Assembly: GCA_022828595.1 (NCBI GenBank)
Contig: JAKGHH010000004.1
Span: forward strand, 78,334,270 to 78,398,269
DNA from: Nelumbo lutea
Lineage: Eukaryota > Streptophyta > Magnoliopsida > Proteales > Nelumbonaceae
Reading direction: 5' to 3'
Length of the DNA stretch: 64,000 bases
Position numbers and translations under genes: made by a program. A model generated the notes under the pieces. It ran no database searches. It was not told where the DNA came from and saw nothing but the letters and a program-made list of their open reading frames with translations. How positions within the stretch are numbered: position 1 is the first letter of the stretch; every line of letters starts with the position of its first letter. Shown in pieces: positions 1 through 11,367 of this stretch.

Positions 1-698
1 GCCGTGAGGAAAACATCACCCCAGAAGCGGATAGGCACATTGGAGGTAAACACAATGCTTCTAGCCACCTCCAAAATGTGCTTATTTTTCCTCTCGGCAA
101 CCCCATTTTGTTGTGGTGTATAAGGGCAAGTGCTCTGGTGAATAACCCCATGATCAAGTAGATAAGAGGCCAGTGGCTTAGCAAAGTATTCTTTTGCATT
201 ATCATATCTGAGGACTTTGATTTTGACCCCAAACTGGGTTAAAATCATCTTATGAAAGTTTTGGGTCAGAACGGGAACCTCATCTCGAGAACGCATAAGT
301 TAGACCCAAGAAAAATGGGTATGGTCATCAACAAACAACAGAAAATAACTGTACCCACCCATAGAAGGGAGATGATATGGCCCCCAAACATCGGTATGCA
401 CAATATCAAAAGAATTATTACTTCTTTTATTACTCAAGGAATAAGATGTTCTACAATGTTTGGCAAGCTCACAACTCTCACATCTCAAATTTGACATCTC
501 AACAGACTCAAATAAAGTAGGAAACGGACTATTCAAAGACCGAAAAGATAAATGACCTAATCGATTATGCCAAAGCATAACCAGACTCACACACTGAGAA
601 ACAAAAGACTTCTTATCCACTGGCTCTGATACCAAGTAGTCAATCAAGACTACAATCAGTCTTGAATCCCAACTGATTTCGGATTGAGAAAAATACAA
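1..698 (-). pseudogene. Ty1/copia pol fragment (GAG-pre-integrase and integrase)
   Basis: On the minus strand this encodes a GAG-pre-integrase zinc region (LWHNRLGH, then CESCELAKHCR) followed by the start of a copia integrase core (FDIVHTDVWGPY, YFLLFVDDHTHFSWV). The reading continues past one in-frame stop at about position 300, where the family normally has a Tyr. It then runs to the window edge through a PQQNGVAERKN-type motif and ends SNVPIRFWGDVFLTA. The copia family copies itself through an RNA intermediate, and integrase inserts the cDNA. Here gag and protease are missing: the tRNA primer site at 621-634 lies only a few bases upstream of the GAG-pre-integrase region. This is a deleted, non-functional copy cut by the window start. 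Confidence 0.9.
621..634 (-). other. Copia primer-binding site (initiator tRNA-Met type)
   Basis: The minus strand reads TGGTATCAGAGCCA, the classic plant copia primer-binding site complementary to the 3' end of initiator tRNA-Met. It marks the inner end of the LTR that lies at higher coordinates. It sits immediately next to integrase-region sequence, which shows that an internal deletion removed gag and protease. Confidence 0.85.
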
Positions 699-882
699 GG
701 AAGAGGAAGAAGAAAGGAGAAGCAGAAGTGCACAAGGGTTTTGAAAGGAGGGACAAATTGAATGAGTCTGTCGCCGCCACTCTCTTAATATTTATAGGTT
801 ATGTTCACTAAATGTAAGAAAGGACAGAACCGCCCTTAACAAACTGAAATAACAAGTTGTCTAAGATAACTACCAACTAACA
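637..882 (-). repeat. Copia 5' LTR (approximate limits)
   Basis: This is the sequence upstream of the tRNA-Met primer site on the minus strand. It contains a TATA box (CTATAAATATT, near 787-797), and a plausible start is TGTTAGTTGGTA at about 882. An alternative TGTTAGTC start lies near 897. No second LTR of this element is in the window, so both ends are approximate. In this family the LTR carries the promoter and the polyadenylation signal. Confidence 0.6.
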
Positions 883-1017
883 CTGACATGACTAACAAAG
901 GTTACACATGTTGTCATACGAACACAGTGGGGACCACAGCCGTGAGGCCCACATCAGTGTTCTCTACATTCCAAAATCTTCTAAATATACAAAATCACAA
1001 AATCAAAATATACACCT

Positions 1018-1290
1018 TAATTTTACAAATTCAGAACAGGTAGAGCCTCTCGAAGAAGATCCTCACTCAACCGATTTTCTTGAAGAGGATCAGAAATCAG
1101 AGACATTCAGCCAACTCCACCAAAGCTTGAAGATGGGGGGCCAAGCCCATCTTTGTTAGTAATTTGCTTACTGAAGGAGAATATAAGGCCTATGAAGCAT
1201 TACTTCGTGAATACCGAGATGTGTTTGCTTGGGAGTATCAGGATGTGCCAGGACTTGATCCTAAAATAGTTGTACATAGGGAAACCCTAT
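1018..1290 (+). pseudogene. Ty3/gypsy pol scrap upstream of reverse transcriptase
   Basis: A plus-strand reading gives PTPPKLEDGG, then after a frame change KPIFVSNLLTEGEYKAYEA and REYRDVFAWEYQDVPGLDP. This is the linker just before reverse transcriptase in plant Ty3/gypsy polyproteins, where PPKLEDGGQA and DVFAW..MPGLDP are familiar landmarks. A run of six G near 1135-1140 coincides with the frame change. Homology is lost after about 1290. It differs in sequence from the two larger gypsy elements in this window, so it is a separate, short relic. Confidence 0.7.
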
Positions 1291-2720
1291 TCAGGGTGGT
1301 TGCTTAACTCCCCCCCATAACCAGAATAGATTAAATTTTAATTTATGTGAAGTGGGCCAGCCGTCAAATCTGGCCCCTCAAGCCTTATATTTTTTTTTAC
1401 ATCATAGATATTATAATTTTTAATCCTAAACAGCCTGCAATGAAAATTTCATAAGTGATGAATCATTACTTGAGCCCCCTAGTTATCTATAATTCTACAT
1501 TTATCTGCTATGTTTTCCCTTTTAAGGTAAAGTGGAATGAGAAGTTGGATATTTTTGCTTTTTGAGCTTACCTTGTTGTTCCCCCTAAACCTTAACTCTC
1601 TTCTACCACTCTGTTTTACTACTTTCTCTTCTTCTCTAGTTCCTCTTCTTTTACAAGATTGACATGCATATTGTTTTGAGCTCATAATTCTATCTATTAG
1701 AAGATATCAACTTCATTGGTTCAACCTGTCTTCAACTTCAAGTAATCTACTTCCACTTTTCCCTTTTTCAAATTTCATTGAGTTTCTACTGCTTTTCTCC
1801 ATTTCAAGCTCTAGTTTTGTTTAATTGATATTTTATTTATGCAAATTTTTCCAATAACTCATTGCTTAGTGACTGGTTTAGTACATGGTTTCAAATGTCA
1901 CTAATGTCACCCAACATATGTCGACGTCGAGGCTCACCGACATGAAAGTTGATGGTCATATAAAAATTGCATCGGTTGACATTTTCTATATTTCGGAAAT
2001 GTCGACCCAATCGGTCCAAATAACCAAAAAAAAAGACAATTTTTCCTATTATGTCAACAAGATGTCGATAATGTCGATAGGATGTCGACTAATGTACATT
2101 AAATAATATAATATATTATTATATTATATTATTATAATACAGTATATTAATATAAACTATTCCATTAATAATTTCTATTTAATATTTCAAATAAAATATT
2201 TATAAAAAAGAATTAACAAAATATAAAAACAAAAGAATAAATTAATTACTTTATAATATAAAACATAAAATATTTTTCAAGTAATAAAATATTAACTAGT
2301 TAGTATTTTTTTAAATATTTATTAAAATCAGAAAATGTTTATTAAATTTTATAATAAAAAATATTCTACATTTAATATAAAAAATCAGAATAAATTTATT
2401 AAATTCTATACTAAATCATAATTTATTATAAGTTTAGTATTAAAAATATAATAAATTCATTAATTTTTATAAGGAATCACAATTTATCATAATCTTAATA
2501 CTACAAAAAGGAGAATCAGTTTATTAAATTTATAATAAAAATATATTAGAATTTATAATAAATCACAATTAAAAATAAGAAAAGAAAATATAAGATAACC
2601 TTGTAAAAACATCAAAATCTTTCAAAATAACTAGAAAAGGAACATATATTTTTTCTTGGTTCTGTACTCCAAAAATAAAGGATTGTCCACTATAACCCTT
2701 ATAATAATACTAAGAACCTC
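1291..2720. other. AT-rich intergenic stretch
   Basis: I recognise no gene or element here. From 2100 to 2600 it is almost pure A/T with short repeated words (ATTTATAATAAA and similar). Around 1885-2090 there is a GTCGA/TGTCGAT-rich patch that is open in one frame, but it looks like repeat sequence, not protein. Confidence 0.5.
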
Positions 2721-2724
2721 TACA

Positions 2725-2939
2725 GACACTGTGTTAAGGAGGAAGTGCAGAATCTTATAAAGCAGCATGGAGCTAAATTCCAGTCTTTAGGGCAATGGTC
2801 AGCTCAGCTGAACCAGAGTCTCAAGACTAGATATTTCCTTTAATACCCTCCTTCACCATGGCCTTGGCTTCTTGGCTTCATGGGAGCCAGCTCTCAAGAT
2901 GAAAAGACCATTTTCAAGAAAGAAGACCCCTATTTCTTA
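2725..2939 (+). pseudogene. Unidentified exon-like coding relic
   Basis: The plus-strand frame reads HCVKEEVQNLIKQHGAKFQ, SLGQWSAQLNQSLKTRYFL, a TAA stop, then YPPSPWPWLLGFMG and SQDEKTIFKKEDPYFL. It is followed directly by GTAAGT, a consensus splice donor. Its protein-like composition on both sides of a single stop suggests a decayed exon of a plant gene. I do not recognise the family. It lies just beyond the point where PMS1 homology ends, on the opposite strand. Confidence 0.35.
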
Positions 2940-3256
2940 TGTAAGTTCACATCACATTTATTGTCCCGCATGAGAAATATAGAGTGCAATAAAAGAATTC
3001 AACCAAGAAAATACTTTTGCTAGTTCTCATACAAAATCAAACATCAATATCTCATGGAGCAATTCTCATTTATCAAAAAAAAAAAACTCCTGGAACAATC
3101 CTGCAACATGGACAATTCAGTAAAGGACATACAAAACCTTTGTTGAAGGAAACTGAAAAAGAAAATCAAAGATAAAGATGCATTGGAAACTTCACGACGT
3201 ACAGCATGTGCAAATTGTTCCTAACACAGAATGAGAAAGGTAAAAAAAATCCACAC

Positions 3257-6200
3257 CTGATTATATCCATATGCATTGAGGCAACTACTTCCTCTTCAGG
3301 AGATAGCTCCAACCTAATTGGCCTAAAAATCATCAGAAGAAAGGGAATAAACTATTATATATGAGTTTGCAGAAACAAAGAAAAGTAAAAGAAGTAGGAG
3401 GCACATGAATGATAGAAGTATTTCATGAAGAAAAGAAGTGAAAGAATTTTCACATTAATGGATTTTGTAGGCCTTCACGCTCTTTATCAAATTACTTATT
3501 GAATATGTATTTATGCCTTTTGGTTTTGTGCATCAGGAAGTGTGGTCTGAAGTGGTAAGAAGAAATGAGCACTTACTGTTTGATAGAAAACGTGGCTCTT
3601 GATAGAGCCATATTCTAGTGGTTTCCATTTATAGAATACCCCAAAAGGCAAGCTTTACTAGCCATCATAAAGAGATTCCAAACTAGATCATAAGTCCAAC
3701 CTAGCAAATCACTCCACCTTCCCTCAAGGATCTTTCAAACCTTGCTTTCTCCCTTCCACTTCCGTTTTGGAAACCATGTCATGGAATTGTTAAAAATTAT
3801 TTTCTTTTTATACGAAAGTATCCGTTACACCCAATATCATATATTCTGTGAAAAACAAGAAGTTAATGCAATTTAAATTTGATCAGGGGAACTATCTACT
3901 TACTGAAGCAAAGGTTGTTGGTTCAAGACAGTTGTTTGAGACAGCCTCTCAAAATTGAATTTCTCATCTGCAGCATGCTGAAATAGAAACATATTTACCA
4001 AATGCCCTTCTAAATTAAGCTTCCATCGTCTTCATCCCAAACAATCCAAGTCATTTACCTACTACTTAAAGAAACATACATATTCAATAAGTAATTTGCT
4101 ACAGCTAGCATTGCAACCTGAAGAGGAAAGTTACCTGATCTACAATGAAGAGGTCTTCATCTATTTTTCCAATGATAAAACCGAGATTGAATTGCCCAAT
4201 AACCTATAAATGGAAAGCACAGTCACTTATCACCAAACCACGGAATAGAACATATAGAAAGATTAGTAAACCAATGGATACAGAAACAACTGAAATGTCT
4301 TAATATATTAATGAAGAGCTGAAAATCAGGTCGCTAGATATTCTTAATATACTAATGAAAACAGCTTATCATACCAAATCCTAAGGCCACATATCCATCT
4401 GATCTGGCAGAGTAAAAATAAATTTATTTACTTTTGCAAGGGTGTTAGGAAAATAATCAGATGCTAAAGAGAAAGAAAACCATTGCTCAGTTGTACATCA
4501 TGTGTGTGTGAGAGAGAGGGAGAGAGAGAGACTATTGAACAAAAAGTTTATACAACAACCTTCATTCTGCCAAAATCACTTTTATTGAAGAGCCTTTCCA
4601 ACTCGGAGGTTGCTGCAGCTAGGGCCTTCACTTTTCTATCATCGTTTTCTGGCTGAGAAAGCTCCAGTGTTGCAGCAGTATAGCACCTATAAATGACCAT
4701 TTTAACCGAGTAAATTAATCAAGAGAAGGGGTCATTATATTGGTAAGGGATGACCCAATGTGGAAAAGTGATATCTAAACTGAAAGGAATGCACCTATAT
4801 TGGAGAACCACATATCATCTCATGTTCTTCACTGTTGGTATGCAAGGGGTTCAGGGGATACTCTTTCTTTTTATTTTAATTCCTTGTATGAATAATGTAT
4901 AAGTGGTATGTCATATGGACGATGTTAGCACTTTTGGTTTTTGCTACCCTGTGCACAACAGCTGGTTGTACAGAGCTATAGATTTGACCAGACCCATATA
5001 TTTTTGCTAATACATGACTTTACTCCAAAAAATAAAAAAGACAAAGGTAATTTAGCTATTGACTATTGTATAGAAGCCTATGAGAAAGACAAATATTTGC
5101 AATATATAGAAGTCTCTTTTCTACTTCTGCAGAAGAAATTTAAAAAAAAAAAAGCATACCAATTTTCTATTTTTACACAAAAATCAACTTACTGACCTTT
5201 TATTTGTCATTTTTCCATTTGTAAAACTGCTACCTTGCAAACTTGAGAGCCTCTTTTTCCTCCTTGTTTTTAGATCTTCGATACTAAAATGCAAGGTGGA
5301 AAATATCTCTAAACCAGAAGAAGGCATTGGTGAATCTGAAGTCACCTTCGAGGATTTTAATACTGGATCTGGCTCTTGAGGCTCTTCTGATACATGTTCA
5401 ATTTGCATACCCGGCAAAGCATTTGAATCAACATTAGCATGTTGTAATGCCTTCTCTCGACTTTTTAAATCCTTCAGGAAATAAAATAAAATAGTTAGTC
5501 CCCAAAAGAGTGTCAAAAAATTCCAGTGGTCATCATAAACTATACCAGACATGTACCTAAAAATTTTTACATATTTTCCATCCCCATAATTAGCTTTTCA
5601 ACCCTCTAGACTTTTACCTTACCATAGAATCTACGGTTCTCAGAAATTTGGCCCAAAACCCATCCAATCCCAGAAAATCCCTAATAGTAGTCCAAAGATC
5701 ATCTCTAAACCCTTCTAAAACCATCATTACCCTCCTAGTATCATGGCTTGGGTCATTCTTGTCCTATATCAATTTGATGCTAGAGCAGCCAGTCCTATAC
5801 TAGTATATTTTGCCAAGTAGAAATAGCATTATCATCCTTTTTCTGGCAAGATGTCAAGTAATTATTGTATTAGTATAGTTTAAAATGATCATACTGAAAA
5901 TTGAAATGTAATTTTAACCGAGAGTAGTGTGTCTGAGACTCTTGAAAGTTACCATGGTACACCAGTAGCAAGGGTGATTTTATAAGAGATCCTTCTTACG
6001 GTCTTTTTCAAAGCTTGAAAAAAAAATGAATCAGGAACTCTTAGCTACACAGTACACACAACACAAAATAGTAAGCACTTTAGAGAAGGGTGGTGATGGT
6101 GGCTTTCTCAGCACAAATTTCCTCCGTAGGTTAGACCTGTTTGCTTTTGAATTTTAACTCTGATATTAATAGATCGTTTTGAAGCTCCACTGCAGGGATT

Positions 6201-9200
6201 GTAGTCCATATAAACTGAATAAAAGATTCCATTAACAATAGTGTTTACATGTTTATATAATCCCAAGTGTAAATGCAACTCATTCTATCAGTCCCTAATT
6301 TAAAAGTTCCAGTCAGACAGGTTTAGCCTTAGGAGAACTTCATGCGCTCTCTTAATGAGGCTAAATTCATGACCCTTCAACAAATTAAAAAGGGCAGCTC
6401 AGTGCACAAGGCTCCCGCCAATGCAGGGTCTGAGGTTGTGGGAGTCTCGTGCACAGTGCTACAGTGCTTAATACAGGATAAAGAAAGTGGTCAAGGACCA
6501 ATGCACTAAAAAACAGAAGAGTACTTGTTAGTTGTTACTTCACTGAAACTAAGTATGTATGTAAGAAATAACAAGTGAGAGTTATATCATAAGCTTTGCA
6601 TAACTACCCACTATGGTACAATATGAAACGGTCTATTTTTGGCATTGACCTATTATACAACCTTCAAACAGTTAATCATCCTTACAAACAACTGAGAATT
6701 ATATCATATGTTTTGCATAACTACCTACTCTGGTGCAATATGTAACTGTCTATTTTTGGCATTGACCTATTATGCAACCTTCAAACAGTTTACCATTCTT
6801 ACAAACCAAGACAATTCTAAATAAAGGCCATTACCCTATTTTTGATCATTAAGACCATTACCCAATGTTTGTCCCAACTATCAAGGGTCTTGGGAGGGGT
6901 GAACCAGAGATGGACCTAACCTTTGGCTTGTTCAGTTCATGGTAAGAAACTGGGTGAAAATTTTAGCAGGAAAATACAAAAAGTGGCTGTTATTTCCTTG
7001 GAAGAAAGTGAAATGCAAAGAAGCTTGGAGAACAGCAGGGACTGGGAGAGATTTTGAGCTTTAGGTAGTAGATCTGCAATTAGGTCCATCGGAAAAAATC
7101 ATTCCAACACCAATGTGAATTATTAAATATAATACCAGAAAAGGGAATGGCAGCATTTATGTTTACTTATTAACAATAACAAGATGATATTTTGGTGATG
7201 GCATACTTTGCGATTATTGTATTCACAACAAATCAACAATCTTGTTTCTCTACTGTTTTCCTATAATACATAGTGATATTTTATCATTTCCAGCCTTAAG
7301 TCTACAATCTTTTAGATCATATTAACCACTAGAACAATTGTTTTTGCCACATTTCACCAAGGTTGAAAATATTGCAACATATTAATGCTTATCATACAAT
7401 ATGCATTGATCACCAAAAAGCACTCCTCCTAACATGCTTAACCCTAAAACATCAGACTGAAATAATAGAAAAAAAAAGGTATTGCATTTCCCTCTAAAAA
7501 TGTGGAAAACACAATTTTTGTGTTTCATGCGTATCAATACTTTGAACCATGCATTTCACTTCTGAACATAGAAAAAAATCTTCCAAAATTTACCTTTTAC
7601 AAGTAAGCATATCATGCAATAAAACTTATCTATCAATAGCGTGTATTTCACTGTGATTACAGCATCCCTATGAACAACAAAATAATCAGCACAATATATA
7701 GCAAACCTGTAGTAAGGATGTTTAGAACAACTATAATATGAAAAGTAAATTGATTGTTCTTCATTTTCCCTCTTTTTTCTTTTAGTAAAGGAAAAAACAA
7801 AAAGCTATTCCAAAAAGGGGGAGGGGGGAGGAAGAGGCAAATCAAATACAGAATTTCAAATACCTTTCCAAATCCAACATTGTTAACATCTTCTCCAGAA
7901 TAAAGTGAGGCTCCCATTGCATTTGGCACACAAGATGCTCTACAAGTTATAGAAGATTCATTCTCATTACCTTCATCAGAATCGTCAATCTGATGAAGAT
8001 TAAAAAGTGACTCTGATGGTGACTCTGATGATGCAGTATGCATAACAGAGTTGGTTTTCCTCATTTGACAGCGAGCTACTTCATTTCTTAGAACAGGCAC
8101 TTCAGACAGTACCGTACAGCTATTTTCATGCTTCCTCTTATTTACAGTTACAAAATTGGTTATTGAAGACTGAACAAAACTCAAATGACTTGACGAATTT
8201 ACATTTCCAATGGTATCTTTTCCCACTGCCTTTGAAGGACAAGGAGAATGATGACCAACCATGGCACTAGGCATGGGAGTTCTCAGCTCTTTATTGTGAT
8301 ACCCAGGAGAACCAACACCTTTATCTCCAAAATGAGCTCTAAGAGAAAAGTCCTTTTGTTTGGGACTTTTGCACTTAATATGAGCCAATTGTTCTCCCAT
8401 ACATGAATCTTCAATGCCCTTTTCTACCACTTTTAGTGGGCTGACATCCTGTGTGGTTTCTTCTTCCACAGGCTTTTCCTCGTGGTATGCTGTTTCCTTA
8501 TGTTCATCATCATCTGGGGATATTCGTTGAGATGATATATGAAACTCCTCTTGAGTAAATAACTCAGTGTTGCATGCTTCCTTCTTAGACTCCTCTAATC
8601 TGTTAACAGAGTAAATACAGCAATTTGGGGAATAGATCCTTTCTAGAGCTTCCCTTAAAGAATTTATAAGTGAACATTCATCAGAAAAGAAAATTTTCCT
8701 TTTATCAGGAGTTACATTGACATCATATGCTTTAGTTGGTATGATAAAATTCAACACTGCAATGGGGTATTGCCGAGAGTTCGAGCTCTTATATAATTCA
8801 TTCATAAGCTTGCTGACTTTAGGGATATCTACTGGTCGGCCATTGACAAAAAAGAACTGTCTATCCCCTAAATTACGTCCACTGCCATGGCCAGGCTTAG
8901 AAAGGTAGCCCTCAACTTTGTAGCCATCTGATATAGATATACTCAAAGGCTCTAGACATTTGAAGGTATTCATGCCAAATACTGTTATGATGTTGTCTTT
9001 AAGAGAACTGCTTCCTTGCGTTTTAAGCACCGTAGCCTTTATGTTCTTTCCAGTTGTGTTGGTGCAAACTAATCGAACTCCTTTCGCAATAAGAGCATAT
9101 GCCTGAAAATCAGGAAAACAATGTTAACTAAATCATCAGAACAAGTTAATATAGTCAATAGTTTAGTGTTTGTTCAGCTAATTCCAACGAGAGTGAAGAG

Positions 9201-10586
9201 TGTGTGCAATGGAAATGATCTCTTACCTAAGTCTAAGTGAATACCATACTCAATCTTGAATTGGTTCAATGCACATAGTTTTTCTCAAAATACGAAAACA
9301 TATAAAAGATCGAGTATATACTCACCAATTAAGAAAAACCTCATGTGGAAAAACAAAATAATCTACTATAACACCCAAGTGCAACATGGAGATGGTAGCA
9401 GTGACAAAACATGACCAAATAATCTAGTCGTCACGTGTAGTAACAATAGATAGCTAGAAAATCCAAGGGAAAAATATCTTATCATATATTGAAGAAATAT
9501 CATGCTTTGAAAGGGGAATAAGTAACTGTTATGATAAAAAGATACAAGTCTGAACTCAAAAATTTGCAGCAAGGGAAACTTCAATTAGACCTATTGTTGA
9601 CCAGAATGGAATACACGACACATAGACACATTATGATAAAAGGGCAGCCCGGTGCACAAGGTTCCCACCAATGCAGGGTCTGATTAAAGTTTCGTTGTGA
9701 TAAATAACGAAAAACAAAGGTTTGGTTACTTGCTTAAATCTCAGAGAGTACTGTAGGATACTTCATAAACAGCTATGAGAGGAGGAATATATCTCACGTT
9801 CAGTAAAGAAATAAGTTTCCCATATTCTCTTCGGATATTGCGACTAAACTCCTTGCCTCGCACTGGTAAGGTAGAGAACAACTTATCAACAGTGACAGTG
9901 GTACCAATTTGACGCGCTATTTTCTTTTCAGATATCAGTAAGCCTGAATGGTCAAAAGTCAAGTGTGTGGCGGCTGGTTCACTTTTAGTTCTTGTTTCGA
10001 CGGTCAATTTCCCAAGCGCACAAAGAGAACTAAGTGCCTCCCCTCTGAAGCCAAAAGTTGCCAAAGATTGGAGATCAGGAAAATCTGCTATTTTCGAAGT
10101 ATGGTGCTTGAGTGCAAGAACCTGCCACAAGTACAGGTTAAAAATTACCAAAATTATTATAAGAAAAGCACTATTACACGATGAGCCGACCTCGACAATC
10201 AAAGATAAATTCATAAATCGAAACTTACAACTATAACGCATAGATACAGTAACAATTATTCACGGACATATAACATGACAGAGATCTTTTCCTTCTAAAG
10301 CGTGCAGAAATCAAACTAGAACTACGAATTTGGTAATAAATACCTTGAAATTATTAGGTGAAATGCCACACCCATTATCAATAACCTTGAAGGATTCTTC
10401 ACCATATTCTTTCAAAGCAATTTCGATGCTGCTCGCACCTGCATCCAAGCTGTTCTCAACTAACTCCTTCACCGCAGACGAAAGATCTAAAATCACTTGT
10501 CCTGAGCAAATCCTGTGAACTACAGACTTATTTATAGGCTTAATAGTTGGAGAATCAACCGAAGCTACACCCTCCATTGAAGCCAA
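3257..10586 (-). CDS. PMS1: PMS1-type DNA mismatch repair protein, 3' part missing
   Basis: MutL homologue (yeast Pms1, human PMS2 type). With MLH1 it forms the nuclear MutL-alpha complex, which nicks DNA during mismatch repair. Exons are 10344-10586, 9798-10121, 7864-9102, 5197-5471, 4560-4686, 4135-4203, 3904-3977 and 3257-3322. All have GT-AG borders and matching phases, giving about 805 codons. Exon 1 has GHKL motifs ELVENSLDAGA and VIDNGCGI. Exon 2 has ATFGFRGEALSSL and GTTVTVDKLF. Exon 3 carries the transducer domain and a long linker. Exons 6 and 7 meet at the endonuclease motif VDQ-HAADEKFNFE. Homology ends at MHMDIIR, so the later zinc-binding motifs (CPSRVRAM- and CPHGRPT-type) are absent from the window. 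Either the last exons lie beyond a repeat-filled intron outside the window, or this is a truncated copy. The second Met (codon 4) is an alternative start. Confidence 0.9.
6391..6440 (-). repeat. SINE 3'-end fragment in PMS1 intron 3
   Basis: The minus strand ends ..GCCTTGTGCACTGAGCTGCCC followed by T residues, with CCCTGCATTGGCGGGAG upstream. This resembles the conserved 3' tail of the widespread plant Au-type SINE. The tRNA-like head is missing, so the copy is truncated. The family assignment is from memory of the tail sequence. Confidence 0.5.
6572..6805. repeat. 117-bp tandem duplication in PMS1 intron 3
   Basis: Two consecutive copies share most of their sequence, including TTTGCATAACTACC and TCTATTTTTGGCATTGACC. 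They are offset by 117 bases (6572-6688 and 6689-6805). They differ by scattered substitutions, so the duplication is not recent. It lies inside the 2.4-kb third intron of PMS1. Confidence 0.8.
9637..9682 (-). repeat. Second SINE 3'-end fragment, PMS1 intron 2
   Basis: This has the same tail as the copy at 6391-6440: on the plus strand AAAGGGCAGCCCGGTGCAC, then AATGCAGGGTCTGA. It is about 45 bases long and headless. Two short copies in the same gene and the same orientation fit a dispersed SINE family. Confidence 0.5.
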
Positions 10587-11000
10587 GCAAATGGAATCAC
10601 ATTACCGCCTATATGCATCAAATACTAATAAGATCTTGTCAATTCGACCAAGTAGAATCCGCCATCGGACACTCGCTCAGATTACCCGAATGAGTCCTCG
10701 GACTTTTGATTCAGAATTAAAAAAGGAACTGCATTTCTTCTCGCATGCGTAAACCCTAACTAGTAAAAACTATGACTTCAACAATGTTACAGAAATCCAA
10801 AAGACGCGAAGAAAAAAAAAAAAAAAGAAAAACAGATGAACTTATTAGGCTGAGATTAGCGAACTATTATAAACCTTTTGCCGCCAAAACTGTCGCCTGC
10901 TTCTTAAATAATTTACCAGTGCGCGAAGGACGAAAAATTACTCGAAAGCTCGATGCAGGCATGAAGCAACGGGCCAACGGCAATAACAGCTGACGAGATT
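10587..11000 (-). promoter_or_regulatory. PMS1 upstream region with telo-box
   Basis: This is the region upstream of the PMS1 start codon. It contains AAACCCTAA at 10751-10759, which matches the plant telo-box, a short element frequent near the start of housekeeping and cell-cycle genes. No clear TATA box is seen close to the ATG, which would be normal for a repair gene. An open frame at 10772-10993 is rich in Lys and Glu from an A-rich tract and is not supported as a gene. Confidence 0.4.
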
Positions 11001-11367
11001 GGGCTGTCAATGGGTCGTGTCTACCCGATAGACCCGAACCGTATTTATCAGTTCTATGATTCATTCCGGGTCGGTTCTGGTTTTATTTTATGTATCCCGA
11101 ACCGATTACATATACATGTTTTAGAGTTATAAGTATATCTAAAATTGTAATTTTACTTTTAACACCTAAAACACTTGAGGCCTTTTACCCTTTTGTTTTG
11201 CTTTTGCCGCTTGAGGCTTTAGCTTCTAAAGTTCTATTCGTCATTTCTCTTTCTTAAGAAAGTTTCTCATCATCGTCTAACTCAGTCATCACCGTCTCCT
11301 ATACACTAACCTCTACCATGGACAAAGAAAAAGAGAATATGGGATAGAAGAAAAAAAAGTTTATTAC
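11001..11367. mobile_element. Left part of a TIR element split by the gypsy insertion
   Basis: It starts GGGCTGTCAATGG, whose reverse complement CCATTGACAGCC lies at 22874-22885, beyond the far end of the gypsy element. Both ends run inward through GGGTC and CCCGAACC-type words common in hAT-like MITEs. If the gypsy element is removed, an element of about 950 bp remains. I could not find a convincing 8-bp target duplication at the outer ends. Confidence 0.4.

Noticed and set aside
1885..2106. Frame with a GTCGA-rich repeat as a small gene
   Set aside because: Low-complexity repeat composition, no start context and an AT-rich end; no family resemblance.
7657..7863. Continuation of the PMS1 exon 3 frame as a hydrophobic C-terminus
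   Set aside because: The sequence after AAAG|GTATTT is intron: it is low-complexity, and the protein homology resumes in phase at 5471.
10772..10993. Lys-rich small frame upstream of PMS1
   Set aside because: Arises from an A-rich tract in the promoter region, and the rest has no similarity.
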